Assembly: GCF_035918235.1 (NCBI RefSeq)
Contig: NZ_CP109485.1
Coordinates: 6,797,001-6,861,000, forward strand
Origin: Streptomyces sp. NBC_01445
GTDB taxonomy: Bacteria; Actinomycetota; Actinomycetes; Streptomycetales; Streptomycetaceae
Direction: 5' to 3'
DNA: 64,000 bases
Below, one piece after another: positions 7,616-16,681 of this stretch (positions are counted from its first letter, which is position 1; each line of letters opens with the position of its first letter). The notes beneath the pieces are model-generated. The model saw nothing but the letters and a program-made list of their open reading frames with translations. It searched no databases and was not told where the DNA came from. Position numbers and translations under genes: made by a program.

Positions 7616-10600
7616 ATGACCAGAGGACCAGCGAGACGGGGCGCGGCCCTGCTGTCGGCCGGGCTCGCGCTAGCGCTGCTTCCGGGCGGGCAGGCCGTCG
7701 CCGGTGACACCGCCACCCCGGCGGCCCGCGCCACCACGCCCGCCGCCCGCGCCGCCCACACAGTGACCCTGGTGACCGGCGACAAGGTGACCGTCACCGA
7801 CCTCGGCGGCGAGAAGAAGGCCGTCACCGTCGACCGCGCGAAGGGCGCGACCGGCGCCGTCAGGACCCAGGTGAACGACGGGAAGATCAGCGTCGTACCG
7901 GACGAGGCGCGCCCCTACCTCGCGGCCGGAACGCTGGACGCGCGGCTCTTCGACGTGAGTGAGCTGATACGCCAGGGGCTTGCCGACAGCAAGGCCGATG
8001 CGACGCCGCTCATCGTGTCGTACGCAGGCAAGAGCGCCCGTTCCGCCGCGCGCACCCCGAAGGGCGCCGACCGCACCCGCGGCCTCGACAGCATCGGCGG
8101 CGCCGCCCTGGACGCCGGCAAGGGCCGCACGTTCTGGAACGCCGTGACCGCCCCCGAGGGCAAGGACTTCGCCGACGGTATCGGCAAGATCTGGCTCGAC
8201 GGCCGCGTCAAGGCCGACATGGCCGAGAGCAACGAGCAGATCGGTACCCCGAAGGCCTGGGAGGCCGGGCTCACCGGCAAGGGTGTCAAGGTCGCCGTCC
8301 TCGACACCGGGTATGACGCCACGCACCCCGACCTCGCGTCCCGCGTCACCGAGTCCAAGTCCTTCATCGAGGGCCAGGAGGTCGCGGACCGCAACGGCCA
8401 CGGCACCCACGTGACCTCGACCGTGGGCGGCAGCGGCGCCGCCTCCGACGGCAAGGAGCAGGGCGTCGCCCCCGGCGCGACCCTCGCCGTCGGCAAGGTC
8501 CTCAGCAACGAGGGCTCCGGCAGCGAGTCGCAGATCATCGCCGGTATGGAGTGGGCCGCCAAGGACATCCACGCCAAGGTCGTCTCGATGAGCCTCGGTT
8601 CGTCCGAGGCGAGCGACGGCACCGACCCGATGGCCGCCGCCGTGAACTCGCTGTCCAAGGAGACCGGCGCCCTCTTCGTCATCGCCGCGGGCAACTCCGG
8701 CGCCCCCGGCTCCATCGGCTCGCCCGGCGCCGCCGACTCCGCCCTCACCATCGGCGCCGTCGACTCCGCCGACGAGGCCGCCTACTTCACCAGCAAGGGC
8801 CCCCGCTTCGGGGACAACGGGCTCAAGCCCGACCTGTCCGCGCCCGGCGTCGACATCCTCGCCGCCCGCTCCTCGCTGGTCACCGGCAGCGGGCCGTACA
8901 CCACCATGAGCGGCACGTCGATGGCGACGCCGCACGTCGCCGGTGTCGCCGCCCTGCTCGCCGAGAAGCACCCCGACTGGACGGGCGCGCAGCTCAAGGA
9001 CGGGCTGATGTCGACGTCCAAGGAGCTCGCCGACTCCGCCTACGACCTGGGCTCGGGGCGCGTCAGCGTGCCCGACGCCGTGACCGCGGACGTCACCGCG
9101 ACCGGCAGCGCCGACCTCGGCTACTACAAGTGGCCGTACGACAGCAACAAGCCGGTCACGAAGACGGTCACCTACAGCAACTCCTCCGACAGTGCGGTGG
9201 AGCTGACGCTGGCCGCGGAGGGCGCGTCCGACGGTGTCGTCTCGCTCGCCGACAGCAAGCTGACCGTGCCCGCCCACGGCACCGCCTCCACGACCGTGAC
9301 CGGTGACGGCGCCAAGGCCGCCGTCGGGAACACCAGCGGCCGGATCGTCGCGTCCGTGGCCGGAAAGCCTGTCGCGCACACGGCGTTCGGAATGGTCAAG
9401 GAGGAGGAGCGGTACACGCTCACCGTCCATGTGAAGGACCGGGACGGCGCCGCGACGGCCGCGTATCTCGGCGTGCAGCAGCTCGTGAAGAACACCGACC
9501 CGTTCCCCGCGTCCGTCGGTGACTCCGGCACGATCCAGCTGCGCCTGAAGCCGGGCAACTACTACGTGGACACGTTCCTCGACGTGCACGGCAGCCACGG
9601 CAAGGACTCCCTCGGGCTCGGCTACCTCGCCGACCCCGCGGTCAACCTCGACCGGGACCGCGAGATAACCCTCGACGGACGGCAGTTGAAGGAGGTCAGG
9701 GCCGACGTCGGCCGGACCGCCCAGACCCGCCAGCTCGTCATGGAGGCCGACCGCAAGGCGGGCGGCGCCGACTACATGACCGCGGTCCAGCTGCCTATCA
9801 AGTACGACAGCATCTTCGCGGCACCCACCCACAAGGTCACCGACGGGTCCTTCGAGTACCGCACCGTGTGGCGCCTCGGAAAGCCCACGCTCCAGGTGGA
9901 CGGGCTCCGTGAGGCCGTCGTCCAGGGCGGTGGCACCTTGACCGAGGGCCGCAGCAAGCTCGCTGTCGTGGACGCGGGCGCCGGCGCACCCGCCGACTAC
10001 GCCGGCAAGAACGTGCGCGGCAAGGCCGTCCTCGTGCGCCGCACCGACGCGCTCTCCCCGGCCGAGCTCGCCCAGGCCGCGCAGGACGCGGGCGCCAAGG
10101 CGCTGTTCGTCACCGACGGAGCCGCGGGTCGGCTCAACGCCTGGTTCGGCACGGACGACGACACCGACCGGCCGCTGCAGATCGCCACGGTCGACGCCGC
10201 GGACGGCGCGAAGCTCGCCGAGGCCGCGAAGGCGGGCCGCAGCGTCACGATGACCGGCACCCGCAACACGCCCTGGGTGTACGACCTCACCGACGAGCAC
10301 AAGGGAGCCGTCCCGGGCGGCGACCTGACCTACCGGCCCGGCAAGTCCGAACTGGCCGTCCTGGACGCCAAGTTCCACGCCGTGAAGCCCCAGGCGGGCG
10401 GCGAGTTCCGCTACTCCATCACCGACACCTTCCCCATCGGCCTCGGCTTCCTGGAGAAGATCGACTACCCGGCCGAGCGCACCGACTACGTCTCCACCGG
10501 CACCGGCCAGAAGTGGCACGAGTCCGTCCAGACGGGCCCGACCGACCTGGAGCAGCGCAGCGGCCTCATCACGTACAAGGGCGGCAAGCACTCCGAGCTC

Positions 10601-11290
10601 GACTGGTTCAAGCCGGTCTGGCACCCGTGGCTCGGCACCGGTCTCGGCTGGGGCCAGCAGCGCGCCGGCAACGACCTCCAGTTCAACGTGCCCGGCTGGG
10701 GCGACTCCGGTCCCGACCACACCGGCTTCGGCGACGTGTGGAGCGACAGCACCCAGACGCAGTTCTCCTCCGTGTACGTCGACGGGGTGCTGGCGGACAA
10801 GAAGCAGAGTTCCGGTGTGTACGTGTGGGACGCCGACCCGGCCGAGCACACCTACAAGGTCGTCACCGACACGACGCTCGACCCCGCGCGCTGGAAGCTG
10901 GCCACGAAGGGCCACTCGGAGTGGACGTTCAGGTCCGCCGAGACCCCCGACGACCGGTTCACGTTCCTGCCGCTGCTCAACCTCGGCTTCGACGTGGACA
11001 CCGACCTCGCGGGCAACGTGCGCGGCGGACACCGGGTCTCCGTCGGGATCAGCTCCGAGTACGTCAAGGGCGCCGCGGACACCGGGAAGATCGGCGGCGG
11101 CAGCCTCGAGGTCTCGTACGACGACGGCAAGACCTGGACGAAGGTCGCGCTCGACGGGCACGGCGCGTCCTGGAAGGGCACGCTGAAGGTGCCGGGCGAC
11201 GCGCAGTACGTGTCCCTGCGCGCCTCGGCGAGCGACGACCGGGGCGGCAAGGTCACTCAGGAGATCATCCGGGCGGTGGGGGTCAAGTAA
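7616..11290 (+). CDS. Secreted subtilisin-family (S8) serine peptidase with PA-type insert
   Basis: This 1224-residue exoprotease begins at the ATG 7616 after GAAGAGAGG; an upstream in-frame extension exists but lacks a ribosome site, and this start gives a clean Sec signal peptide ending near AVAG. A propeptide precedes the S8 domain. Catalytic residues are Asp230 (LDTGYD), His262 (GHGTHVT) and Ser435 (GTSMATP). The long C-terminal half includes a PA-like region (about 770-880) and beta-rich modules. Large S8 proteins of this layout are common in Streptomyces and degrade extracellular protein. No lipobox or sortase signal is seen. It is transcribed away from the conflict cluster and seems monocistronic. 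Confidence 0.93.
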   Translation: MTRGPARRGAALLSAGLALALLPGGQAVAGDTATPAARATTPAARAAHTVTLVTGDKVTVTDLGGEKKAVTVDRAKGATGAVRTQVNDGKISVVPDEARPYLAAGTLDARLFDVSELIRQGLADSKADATPLIVSYAGKSARSAARTPKGADRTRGLDSIGGAALDAGKGRTFWNAVTAPEGKDFADGIGKIWLDGRVKADMAESNEQIGTPKAWEAGLTGKGVKVAVLDTGYDATHPDLASRVTESKSFIEGQEVADRNGHGTHVTSTVGGSGAASDGKEQGVAPGATLAVGKVLSNEGSGSESQIIAGMEWAAKDIHAKVVSMSLGSSEASDGTDPMAAAVNSLSKETGALFVIAAGNSGAPGSIGSPGAADSALTIGAVDSADEAAYFTSKGPRFGDNGLKPDLSAPGVDILAARSSLVTGSGPYTTMSGTSMATPHVAGVAALLAEKHPDWTGAQLKDGLMSTSKELADSAYDLGSGRVSVPDAVTADVTATGSADLGYYKWPYDSNKPVTKTVTYSNSSDSAVELTLAAEGASDGVVSLADSKLTVPAHGTASTTVTGDGAKAAVGNTSGRIVASVAGKPVAHTAFGMVKEEERYTLTVHVKDRDGAATAAYLGVQQLVKNTDPFPASVGDSGTIQLRLKPGNYYVDTFLDVHGSHGKDSLGLGYLADPAVNLDRDREITLDGRQLKEVRADVGRTAQTRQLVMEADRKAGGADYMTAVQLPIKYDSIFAAPTHKVTDGSFEYRTVWRLGKPTLQVDGLREAVVQGGGTLTEGRSKLAVVDAGAGAPADYAGKNVRGKAVLVRRTDALSPAELAQAAQDAGAKALFVTDGAAGRLNAWFGTDDDTDRPLQIATVDAADGAKLAEAAKAGRSVTMTGTRNTPWVYDLTDEHKGAVPGGDLTYRPGKSELAVLDAKFHAVKPQAGGEFRYSITDTFPIGLGFLEKIDYPAERTDYVSTGTGQKWHESVQTGPTDLEQRSGLITYKGGKHSELDWFKPVWHPWLGTGLGWGQQRAGNDLQFNVPGWGDSGPDHTGFGDVWSDSTQTQFSSVYVDGVLADKKQSSGVYVWDADPAEHTYKVVTDTTLDPARWKLATKGHSEWTFRSAETPDDRFTFLPLLNLGFDVDTDLAGNVRGGHRVSVGISSEYVKGAADTGKIGGGSLEVSYDDGKTWTKVALDGHGASWKGTLKVPGDAQYVSLRASASDDRGGKVTQEIIRAVGVK

Positions 11291-11434
11291 CTCTGCCTGT
11301 GCGGGTGTTCTGACCTGTAGGGATGTACTGACCGAAGGCCCGGTTCGGCAACCGCCGCGCCGGGTCTTCGCGTGCGTCCCAGCGATCCAGGCGTCCACCC
11401 TGTGATACGTCTTGTCCGCCATGCGGGAACGCTC

Positions 11435-11464
11435 TTGTGGGTGCGCGGTGGCCGCGGGCAGGAT
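11435..11464 (+). promoter_or_regulatory. Candidate promoter giving a leaderless mRNA for the leader peptide
   Basis: TTGTGG (11435-11440) and CAGGAT (11459-11464) are separated by 18 bp, a usable sigma-70-type pair. The -10 ends six bases before the ATG at 11471, so transcription would start at or next to that ATG. No ribosome site is needed for a leaderless message. This is inferred from spacing only. Confidence 0.4.
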
Positions 11465-11470
11465 GCGTCC

Positions 11471-11581
11471 ATGGCTCCGGTACTCGTCTCGCGCGTGCTC
11501 GTCTCGCGCCGTCACGTGGATCTTCTGCGTGTGTCGACGATGCTCTGTCCGGCCGCACCCGGCACCGACGCCCTTTCCTGA
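11471..11581 (+). CDS. Putative cysteine-responsive leader peptide
   Basis: The 36-codon ORF contains SRRHVDLLRVSTMLC, the signature of the short actinobacterial 'putative leader peptides' that precede sulfur-metabolism genes. The single Cys codon lies near the end of the motif. It sits 108 bp before a flavin-dependent oxidoreductase related to SsuD, which fits sulfur control by ribosome stalling at Cys under sulfur starvation. The ATG at 11471 is chosen because the conserved block follows and a promoter is positioned for a leaderless start. The motif match is direct; the attenuation mechanism is inferred from family knowledge. Confidence 0.75.
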   Translation: MAPVLVSRVLVSRRHVDLLRVSTMLCPAAPGTDALS

Positions 11582-11689
11582 GGCCGCGCCGGGGGCATCC
11601 CCTCGCCCGGCCCGCCCGCGTCCCGTGTCCTGAAGGCCGGTTCGCTCCCGCAGTAGTCCACGCCCCCGCGCGATTCCCGAGGTGTCTTC

Positions 11690-12562
11690 ATGCCCGAGAA
11701 CCACCCTCTGCTGCACTGGTACCTGCCGGCCCGCCGGCCCGCCGACATCGACTCGCTGGCTCCCACGGCCCTGGCCGCGGAGCGCGCCGGGTTCGACTCG
11801 CTCTCGATCCCGGCCGGCGGCCCCGACCCGTGGGCGCTCGCGTCCGGGCTCTGTCGCCACACCGAGCGGATCGGCTTCCTCGTCGCCCTGCCCACCGGCA
11901 GCGCGGGCCCCACCGTCATCGCCCAACAGGCCGAGGCCTTCCGCCGGTTCGCGGGCGGCCGCCTGAGGCTCGATGTCGGCGCGCACGGCGCCGGGCTGAC
12001 CCACGACCAGCGCTACGGGCGCACCGACGAGGTGATGGCCGTCGTGCGCGACCTGCTCGACGGCCGGCGCATCGACTTCCAGGGGGAGCATGTGCAGGTC
12101 GAGGGAGCCCAGTTGAGCGACCCGGCCGTCGAGCACCCGGTGCCGCTCTACTTCGGGGGCGAGTCCCCGGACGCCGACGGGATCGCGGCCCGGCGTGCCG
12201 ATGTGCGGCTGGTGAGGAGCGCGCCGCCCGCTGTCGTCGCGGAGCGTATCGCCCGCTCGCGGGACCGGAATCCGCGGCTGCGGTACGGGCTCCGCCTGCG
12301 CCTGGTGGGCCGAAGCGAGGCGTCCGAGGCGCGGGACGCGGCGGGCCGGATCCTGGACGACGGTAGGAGCGGGCCGGCGCAGGACGCGGTCATCGGTACG
12401 TACGACGAGGTGGCGCGGCGGCTGTTCGCCTATCGGCAGCTCGGCATCGACGAGTTCGTCCTCTACGGCTGTCCGTCTCCCGGCGAGCCGGCCCGCGTCG
12501 CCGGCGAGATCCTTCCGCGGCTGCGTGCCCTCACGGACGCGGCCGCGGTCTGCGGAGCGTGA
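11690..12562 (+). CDS. LLM-class flavin-dependent oxidoreductase (SsuD-like)
   Basis: The 290-residue protein has the TIM-barrel signatures of the bacterial luciferase-like family: an N-terminal HWYLP strand, IGFLVALPTG in the middle, and the conserved FGGESPDA/AARRADV segments near the flavin site. It is shorter than SsuD itself (about 380), so it may belong to a related subfamily. Reduced FMN from a partner reductase would drive oxygenation; no reductase gene is adjacent. The leader peptide just upstream points to sulfur-source metabolism, for example alkanesulfonate or other organosulfur desulfonation. The ATG at 11690 follows GAGG at a normal distance. Confidence 0.8.
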   Translation: MPENHPLLHWYLPARRPADIDSLAPTALAAERAGFDSLSIPAGGPDPWALASGLCRHTERIGFLVALPTGSAGPTVIAQQAEAFRRFAGGRLRLDVGAHGAGLTHDQRYGRTDEVMAVVRDLLDGRRIDFQGEHVQVEGAQLSDPAVEHPVPLYFGGESPDADGIAARRADVRLVRSAPPAVVAERIARSRDRNPRLRYGLRLRLVGRSEASEARDAAGRILDDGRSGPAQDAVIGTYDEVARRLFAYRQLGIDEFVLYGCPSPGEPARVAGEILPRLRALTDAAAVCGA

Positions 12563-12643
12563 CGCGCGGAGGCGCCGCCTCCCCGTGGGACCGGGGGAGA
12601 CGGCGCCGCTGCGTTGACTCCGCGTGACCTCCGCGGGTCGGCG

Positions 12644-12703
12644 TCAGACGAGCCAGCCGACGAAGTGGACGAGGCCGGCGAGGATGTCGGTGATCAGGTT
12701 CAT
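12644..12703 (-). CDS. 19-residue hydrophobic small peptide (candidate)
   Basis: An ATG at 12703 preceded by GGAG (about 10 bases upstream) opens a 19-codon ORF, MNLITDILAGLVHFVGWLV, ending at TGA 12644. The peptide is almost wholly apolar with one Asp and one His and could form a single membrane helix. It resembles in size and composition type I toxin or membrane-partner micropeptides, but I recognise no family. It stands alone in the gap between the SsuD-like gene and the carboxyltransferase gene. The good ribosome site and compositional oddity argue for coding; short length keeps confidence low. Confidence 0.4.
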   Translation of the reverse strand: MNLITDILAGLVHFVGWLV

Positions 12704-12781
12704 GGTGGCGCGCTCTCCTAGCGGTGTTGCATGTGTGGGACCAACTCCCCGGCCACGCATGGGACATGGACCGAGGCGCAA

Positions 12782-12893
12782 TTACGGTCTGCAGCCCGTT
12801 GCTTGCGCACCGTAAGCATCGTTGGTCACCGAGGCCTCATGCAATTCCTGGTGGCACGATCACCTGTTCAAGGGAACAACTGCTCCCCTGTTC
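12782..12893. promoter_or_regulatory. AT-richer control region with inverted and direct repeats
   Basis: TTACGGT (12782-12788) and ACCGTAA (12809-12815) form an inverted repeat. Further right CCTGTTC occurs twice about 22 bp apart (near 12872 and 12893), with GTTC/GAAC elements between. The stretch is poorer in GC than its surroundings and lies upstream of the 19-codon peptide on the minus strand and downstream of the carboxyltransferase stop, so it probably holds the peptide's promoter and operator. Confidence 0.35.
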
Positions 12894-12951
12894 GTATTTT
12901 CGAGGCTCTGTGGGGCCGCGCGGCCGCCCAAGGGGTCGCTGGACGGGACGC

Positions 12952-14304
12952 TCACGACGCCGTCCCCGCGATCCCGCGCACCACGCCCAGCTCCACCAAG
13001 TCCTGCGGTCTGAGATGCAGTTGGTCGGCCGTCGCGTCCGTCTCGTCGGGGTCGCGCTTGAGGATCGCGGCGGCGAGTTCGGGCGCGATCACGGAGAAGT
13101 AGCTGTCCGGCGTCGCCCAGGTGTTCTCCGGCGCTGCCAGGGCGAGTGCCCCGCCCGAGCCGCCCTCGCCCACGACCAGCGTGGTGACCGGGACGGGCGA
13201 CGCGGCGAGTGCCGTGAACAGGTCGGCGATGGCGGCGCCCGCCCCCGACCGCTCCGCCTCCGCGTCGTTGGCCGCACCTGGCGTGTCCACCAGCGTCAGC
13301 ACGGGCACACCGAGCCGCCCGGCCAGCCGCACCAGTCGCGCCGCCGTCCGGTAGCCGGCCGGCCGGGTCGCCGTACCGAGCTGTGCGGCGTAAGCGACCG
13401 TCCTGCCGTCCCGCGCGCCCGCCCCGAACCCGCACAGCACGCCGTCGTCGGTGCCGCCGCAGCGGTCGCCGCTGACCGTGACCCGGGACGTGAAGTACGC
13501 GTCCAAGTACGCGTCGGCGCGCGGCCGTTCGGGAGCGCGGGCGCGCCGCACCGCGTCGCGGCCCGTGGCGGGCAGATCGCCGCGGCCGAGGGCGTACGGG
13601 ACCGGGGCGGGGCCGTCGGACGGGCGCGTGAGCAGGCGCAGCCACTCGGCGAGGGTCCCCGCCAGGTCGTCGGGGCGCACCACCGCGTCGACCGCGCCTG
13701 CGGCGAACTGGCCGCGTGCCGAGTACGCCGCCGGGTCCGCGTCCGCCGGTCTGACCCGCGAGCCCGCGAAGCCCACCTGTGCCGAGTCGAGCGCCAGGAT
13801 CACATCGGCGCCCGCGCCGAGCGTCGCCCAGCCGCCGCCCGTCGTCGGGTCGCGCAGGACCGCCACCTGCGCAAGCCCGGCCTGCCGCGTGAGCGCCGAC
13901 TGCCGTGCCACGCGCTGGAGTTGGGTCAGCGCCCGCATGCCCTCCTGCATCCGGCTGCCGCCCGTCGCGACGAGCGGCACGACGGGGAGCCGGTGCGCGC
14001 GGGCGAAGGCGTACGCGGCCTCTATGCGGTCGCCGGTGCGCTCGCCGAGCGAGCCCCCGAGGAAGCCGAACTCGAAGGAGACCAGTACGGCCCTGGTCCC
14101 GCCGACCGCCGCCGTCCCGCACACCACGGACTCGGCCTCGCCGGTGCGGGCGGTGGCCCGGGCCCGCGCCGCGTCGTAGCCCTCCCAGGAGAGCGGCCCG
14201 TCGGGCGCGTACGTGCCGTCGGGGGCGGGCAGTTCGGTGAAGGTGCCCGGGTCGGTGACGGCGGTGAGCGCCTCGCGGGCGGAGAGCCGCACGGCGTCAG
14301 CCAC
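12952..14304 (-). CDS. Acyl-CoA carboxyltransferase with fused AccD/AccA-type halves
   Basis: This 450-residue crotonase-fold protein has two carboxyltransferase halves. The first holds GGSRMQEG, a typical oxyanion/acyl-CoA motif; the second holds TPGAAND and the GGSGGALAL loop. There is no zinc ribbon and no biotin attachment site, and no biotin carboxylase is nearby. The gene overlaps the end of the MatB-like gene by 8 bp, so the two are made together, probably under the divergent GntR regulator. It may act on malonyl-CoA or a related acyl-CoA, in either carboxylating or decarboxylating direction; the sequence does not decide. Family assignment is strong, substrate unknown. Confidence 0.82.
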   Translation of the reverse strand: MADAVRLSAREALTAVTDPGTFTELPAPDGTYAPDGPLSWEGYDAARARATARTGEAESVVCGTAAVGGTRAVLVSFEFGFLGGSLGERTGDRIEAAYAFARAHRLPVVPLVATGGSRMQEGMRALTQLQRVARQSALTRQAGLAQVAVLRDPTTGGGWATLGAGADVILALDSAQVGFAGSRVRPADADPAAYSARGQFAAGAVDAVVRPDDLAGTLAEWLRLLTRPSDGPAPVPYALGRGDLPATGRDAVRRARAPERPRADAYLDAYFTSRVTVSGDRCGGTDDGVLCGFGAGARDGRTVAYAAQLGTATRPAGYRTAARLVRLAGRLGVPVLTLVDTPGAANDAEAERSGAGAAIADLFTALAASPVPVTTLVVGEGGSGGALALAAPENTWATPDSYFSVIAPELAAAILKRDPDETDATADQLHLRPQDLVELGVVRGIAGTAS

Positions 14305-15745
14305 GGGGGAGCGCCCGCTTCATGATCTTGCCCATGTCGTTGCGGGGCAGCGCCTCCAGGTAGCGCACCACGCGCGGGCGCTTGTGCGGGGCGAGCCGGT
14401 CGGCGACATGGGAGGCCAGCTCGTCGGCGGCCGGGGGCTGTTCGGCGTCGGCCGGGACGATCCAGGCCACGATGCGCTCGCCGAGGTCGTCGTCGGGCTC
14501 GCCGGTGACGGCGGCCTCGCTCACCCCGGGGTGCTCGAGCAGCGCGTTCTCGATCTCGCCCGCGCCGATCTTGTAGCCGCCGCTCTTGATGAGGTCGGTG
14601 GCCTTGCGGCCCACGATGCGGATATAGCCGTCCGGGTCGCGGACCGCCATGTCGCCGGTGCGGAACCAGCCGCCCTCGGCGAACGCGCCGGCCGTCGCGT
14701 CGGGCCGGTTCAGGTACTCCGTGAAGAGGTTGGGGCCCCTGACCTGGATCTCGCCGACCGCCTCCGGGTCGCCGGCCGGGATCTCCGTGACGCCGTCGTC
14801 CTCCACGAGCCGCACCGAGACACCCGGCAGCGGCACGCCGACCGTGCCCGCCCGCGCCTCGCCGTCGGCCCGCACGCTCGTGTTCATCAGGGTCTCCGTC
14901 ATCCCGTACCGCTCGATGACGCGGCGGCCCGTCGCGGCGGCGATCCGCTCGTGGTCGTGCACGGGCAGCGCCGCGGAACCGGACACCAGGAGCCGCGCCC
15001 CCGAGAGGGCCTTCACCAGCTCCGGCTCGGTGGGCAGCGCCTCGGCGATGCGGTGGTACATCGTCGGCACCCCGAACAGCATGGTCGCCCCGCTGCCGAG
15101 CTCGCGCGCCACACCCTCCGTGCTGAACCGGCCCAGGTGGCGCACCGATCCGCCGCGGCGCAGCGGGCCGAGGATGCCCAGGATGAGGCCGTGCACATGG
15201 AACAGCGGCAGGCCGTGCACGAGGACGTCGTCGCCGGTCCACTCCCAGGCGTCCTGGAGCGCGTCCAGGGTCGAGGTGACCGCGCGGCGCGGCAGGACCG
15301 CGCCCTTGGGCGGGCCCGTGGTGCCGGAGGTGTAGACGACGAACGCGGGCGCCGAGGCGTCCGGCTCGGGCCATTCGCGGGCCGGACCCGACGCGTCCAC
15401 GTCGATGCCGACGAACCGCAGGTCGCCGAGCGCGTCCGGGAGTTCGGTCCCCGGCGCGGCGAGCACGACGTCCGGGGCGCTGTCGGCCACGATGTGCGCC
15501 AGCTCGCCGCCGCCCGACTTCGGGTTGAGCGGTACGGCGGGCACACCCGCGAGCAGCGCCGCGACCACGCCGACGGCGGTCTCCAGGGTGGGCGTCGCCC
15601 ACACGGCGGCCCGGCCCGCGCCGTCGAGGCGTGCGGCCAGGGCTCCGGCCGCGGAGGCCAGCTCCCCGTAGGTGAGGGAGCGGTCGCCGAAGCGCAGGGC
15701 GGGGCGGTCGGGGTCGTGGGCCAGGGCGGGGAAGAGCAGGGACAC
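14297..15745 (-). CDS. matB: Malonyl-CoA synthetase / acyl-CoA synthetase (MatB-like)
   Basis: The 482-residue ANL-family enzyme has the AMP-binding P-loop YTSGTTGPPKG, the A5-type YGMTE and the FRTGDMA motif, and ends with the catalytic Lys region (RNDMGKIMK). MatB forms malonyl-CoA from malonate, CoA and ATP. Length and the short N-terminus fit MatB better than long-chain ligases. The GTG at 15745 follows AGGAG at about 9 bases; longer in-frame starts would run into the operator region. It is the first gene of the leftward pair and faces a FadR-type regulator across a palindromic control region. Malonate as substrate is the best guess; methylmalonate is possible. Confidence 0.8.
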   Translation of the reverse strand: MSLLFPALAHDPDRPALRFGDRSLTYGELASAAGALAARLDGAGRAAVWATPTLETAVGVVAALLAGVPAVPLNPKSGGGELAHIVADSAPDVVLAAPGTELPDALGDLRFVGIDVDASGPAREWPEPDASAPAFVVYTSGTTGPPKGAVLPRRAVTSTLDALQDAWEWTGDDVLVHGLPLFHVHGLILGILGPLRRGGSVRHLGRFSTEGVARELGSGATMLFGVPTMYHRIAEALPTEPELVKALSGARLLVSGSAALPVHDHERIAAATGRRVIERYGMTETLMNTSVRADGEARAGTVGVPLPGVSVRLVEDDGVTEIPAGDPEAVGEIQVRGPNLFTEYLNRPDATAGAFAEGGWFRTGDMAVRDPDGYIRIVGRKATDLIKSGGYKIGAGEIENALLEHPGVSEAAVTGEPDDDLGERIVAWIVPADAEQPPAADELASHVADRLAPHKRPRVVRYLEALPRNDMGKIMKRALPRG

Positions 15746-15788
15746 GGGTGGCGCTCCTAGCGGCGGTCGACAGTGACGGCAGTGGCCA

Positions 15789-15859
15789 AGTGGCTGAACC
15801 AATGTGGGGGTGGCGTCGCCCGTACGTCAAGGATGCGCCGAAAGATTGGTTCAGCCACT
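15789..15859. promoter_or_regulatory. Paired GntR-type operators between matB and the regulator gene
   Basis: AGTGGCTGAACCAAT (15789-15803) and ATTGGTTCAGCCACT (15845-15859) are perfect inverted copies, 15 bp each, separated by 41 bp. Each carries a TGG-N5-CCA partial dyad like FadR/GntR sites. They lie between the divergent starts at 15745 and 15913, one near each gene, and probably let the regulator control both promoters. Confidence 0.7.
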
Positions 15860-15912
15860 GGGCCATTTGTCCGGCCCGCTGTTACGCTGCGGAACCCCAG
15901 GGAGGAGGGCCC

Positions 15913-16623
15913 ATGACCGACGCACTGCGGCCGATGACGGCCAGGCCGCGCCTGTACGAGCAGGTCCTCGACCGGCTGCGCGCCTACGTCGCCGAGGGCG
16001 GCCTGCGTGCCGGTGACCGCCTCCCGCCCGAGCGCGACCTGGCCGCCCGCCTCGGCGTGAGCCGCGCCTCCGTGAAGCAGGCCATCACCGTCCTGGAGGT
16101 CCAGGGCCTGGTGGAGGCCCGGCACGGCGGCGGCACGTACCTCATGCGCGACAGCCTCGACGCGGAGCCTGTCGAGCGGATGGTGGAACGCAGGCGCCGG
16201 CTGCCCGACGTCCTGGAGGCGCGCGAGGCGCTGGAGACCAAGCTCGCCGAGCTGGCCGCCGAACGCCGCACCGACGAGGACCTTGCCGCCCTGCACGCGG
16301 CGCTCGACCGCATGGTGGCCGACATCGAGGAGGGCGGCCACGGCGTCGAGGGCGACCGGCTCTTCCACGCGGCCGTCACCGCGGCCGCCCACAGCGCGCT
16401 CCTCGCCGAGTTCATGCGGTCCATCGCCGACCAGGTCACCGAATCACGCACCGAGTCCCTGCGTCAGCCGCGCCGCCCGGCCCGCTCCCTCGCCCAGCAC
16501 CGGGCGATCCTCGACGCGATCGAGACGGGCCGTCCGGCACAGGCCGCGACGGCGATGCGCCGCCACGTACGGACGGTGGCGAAGGTAAGGCTCCTGGACT
16601 GGGACCCGGACGAGGGCGAGTAG
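15913..16623 (+). CDS. GntR-family regulator, FadR/FCD subfamily
   Basis: The 236-residue protein starts at an ATG after GGAGGAGGG. Residues ~12-80 are a winged helix (RLPPERDLAARLGVSRASVKQ is the recognition region) and the rest is an all-helical FCD ligand domain with conserved His residues that usually bind metal (DRLFHAAV, and the C-terminal HRAILDAI and RRHV segments). FCD regulators sense carboxylic acids. Divergent orientation and the shared operator pair suggest that it represses the carboxyltransferase/matB pair and itself, with malonate or an acyl-CoA as inducer. The ligand is inferred from context. Confidence 0.9.
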   Translation: MTDALRPMTARPRLYEQVLDRLRAYVAEGGLRAGDRLPPERDLAARLGVSRASVKQAITVLEVQGLVEARHGGGTYLMRDSLDAEPVERMVERRRRLPDVLEAREALETKLAELAAERRTDEDLAALHAALDRMVADIEEGGHGVEGDRLFHAAVTAAAHSALLAEFMRSIADQVTESRTESLRQPRRPARSLAQHRAILDAIETGRPAQAATAMRRHVRTVAKVRLLDWDPDEGE

Positions 16624-16681
16624 CCGGCCCCCGCAAGGACCCCGCGAAGAGCCCCGCAACGGGGTTGCCGACCAGCCGGCG

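Noticed and set aside
7670..12136. 1488-codon minus-strand ORF
   Set aside because: It is the antisense of the S8 protease and the SsuD-like gene, both of which have clear catalytic motifs; no domain is visible in the antisense product.
12870..12895. Possible LexA/SOS box (GAAC...GTTC)
   Set aside because: The spacing between GAAC and GTTC elements is too long for the actinobacterial SOS box (GAAC-N4-GTTC).
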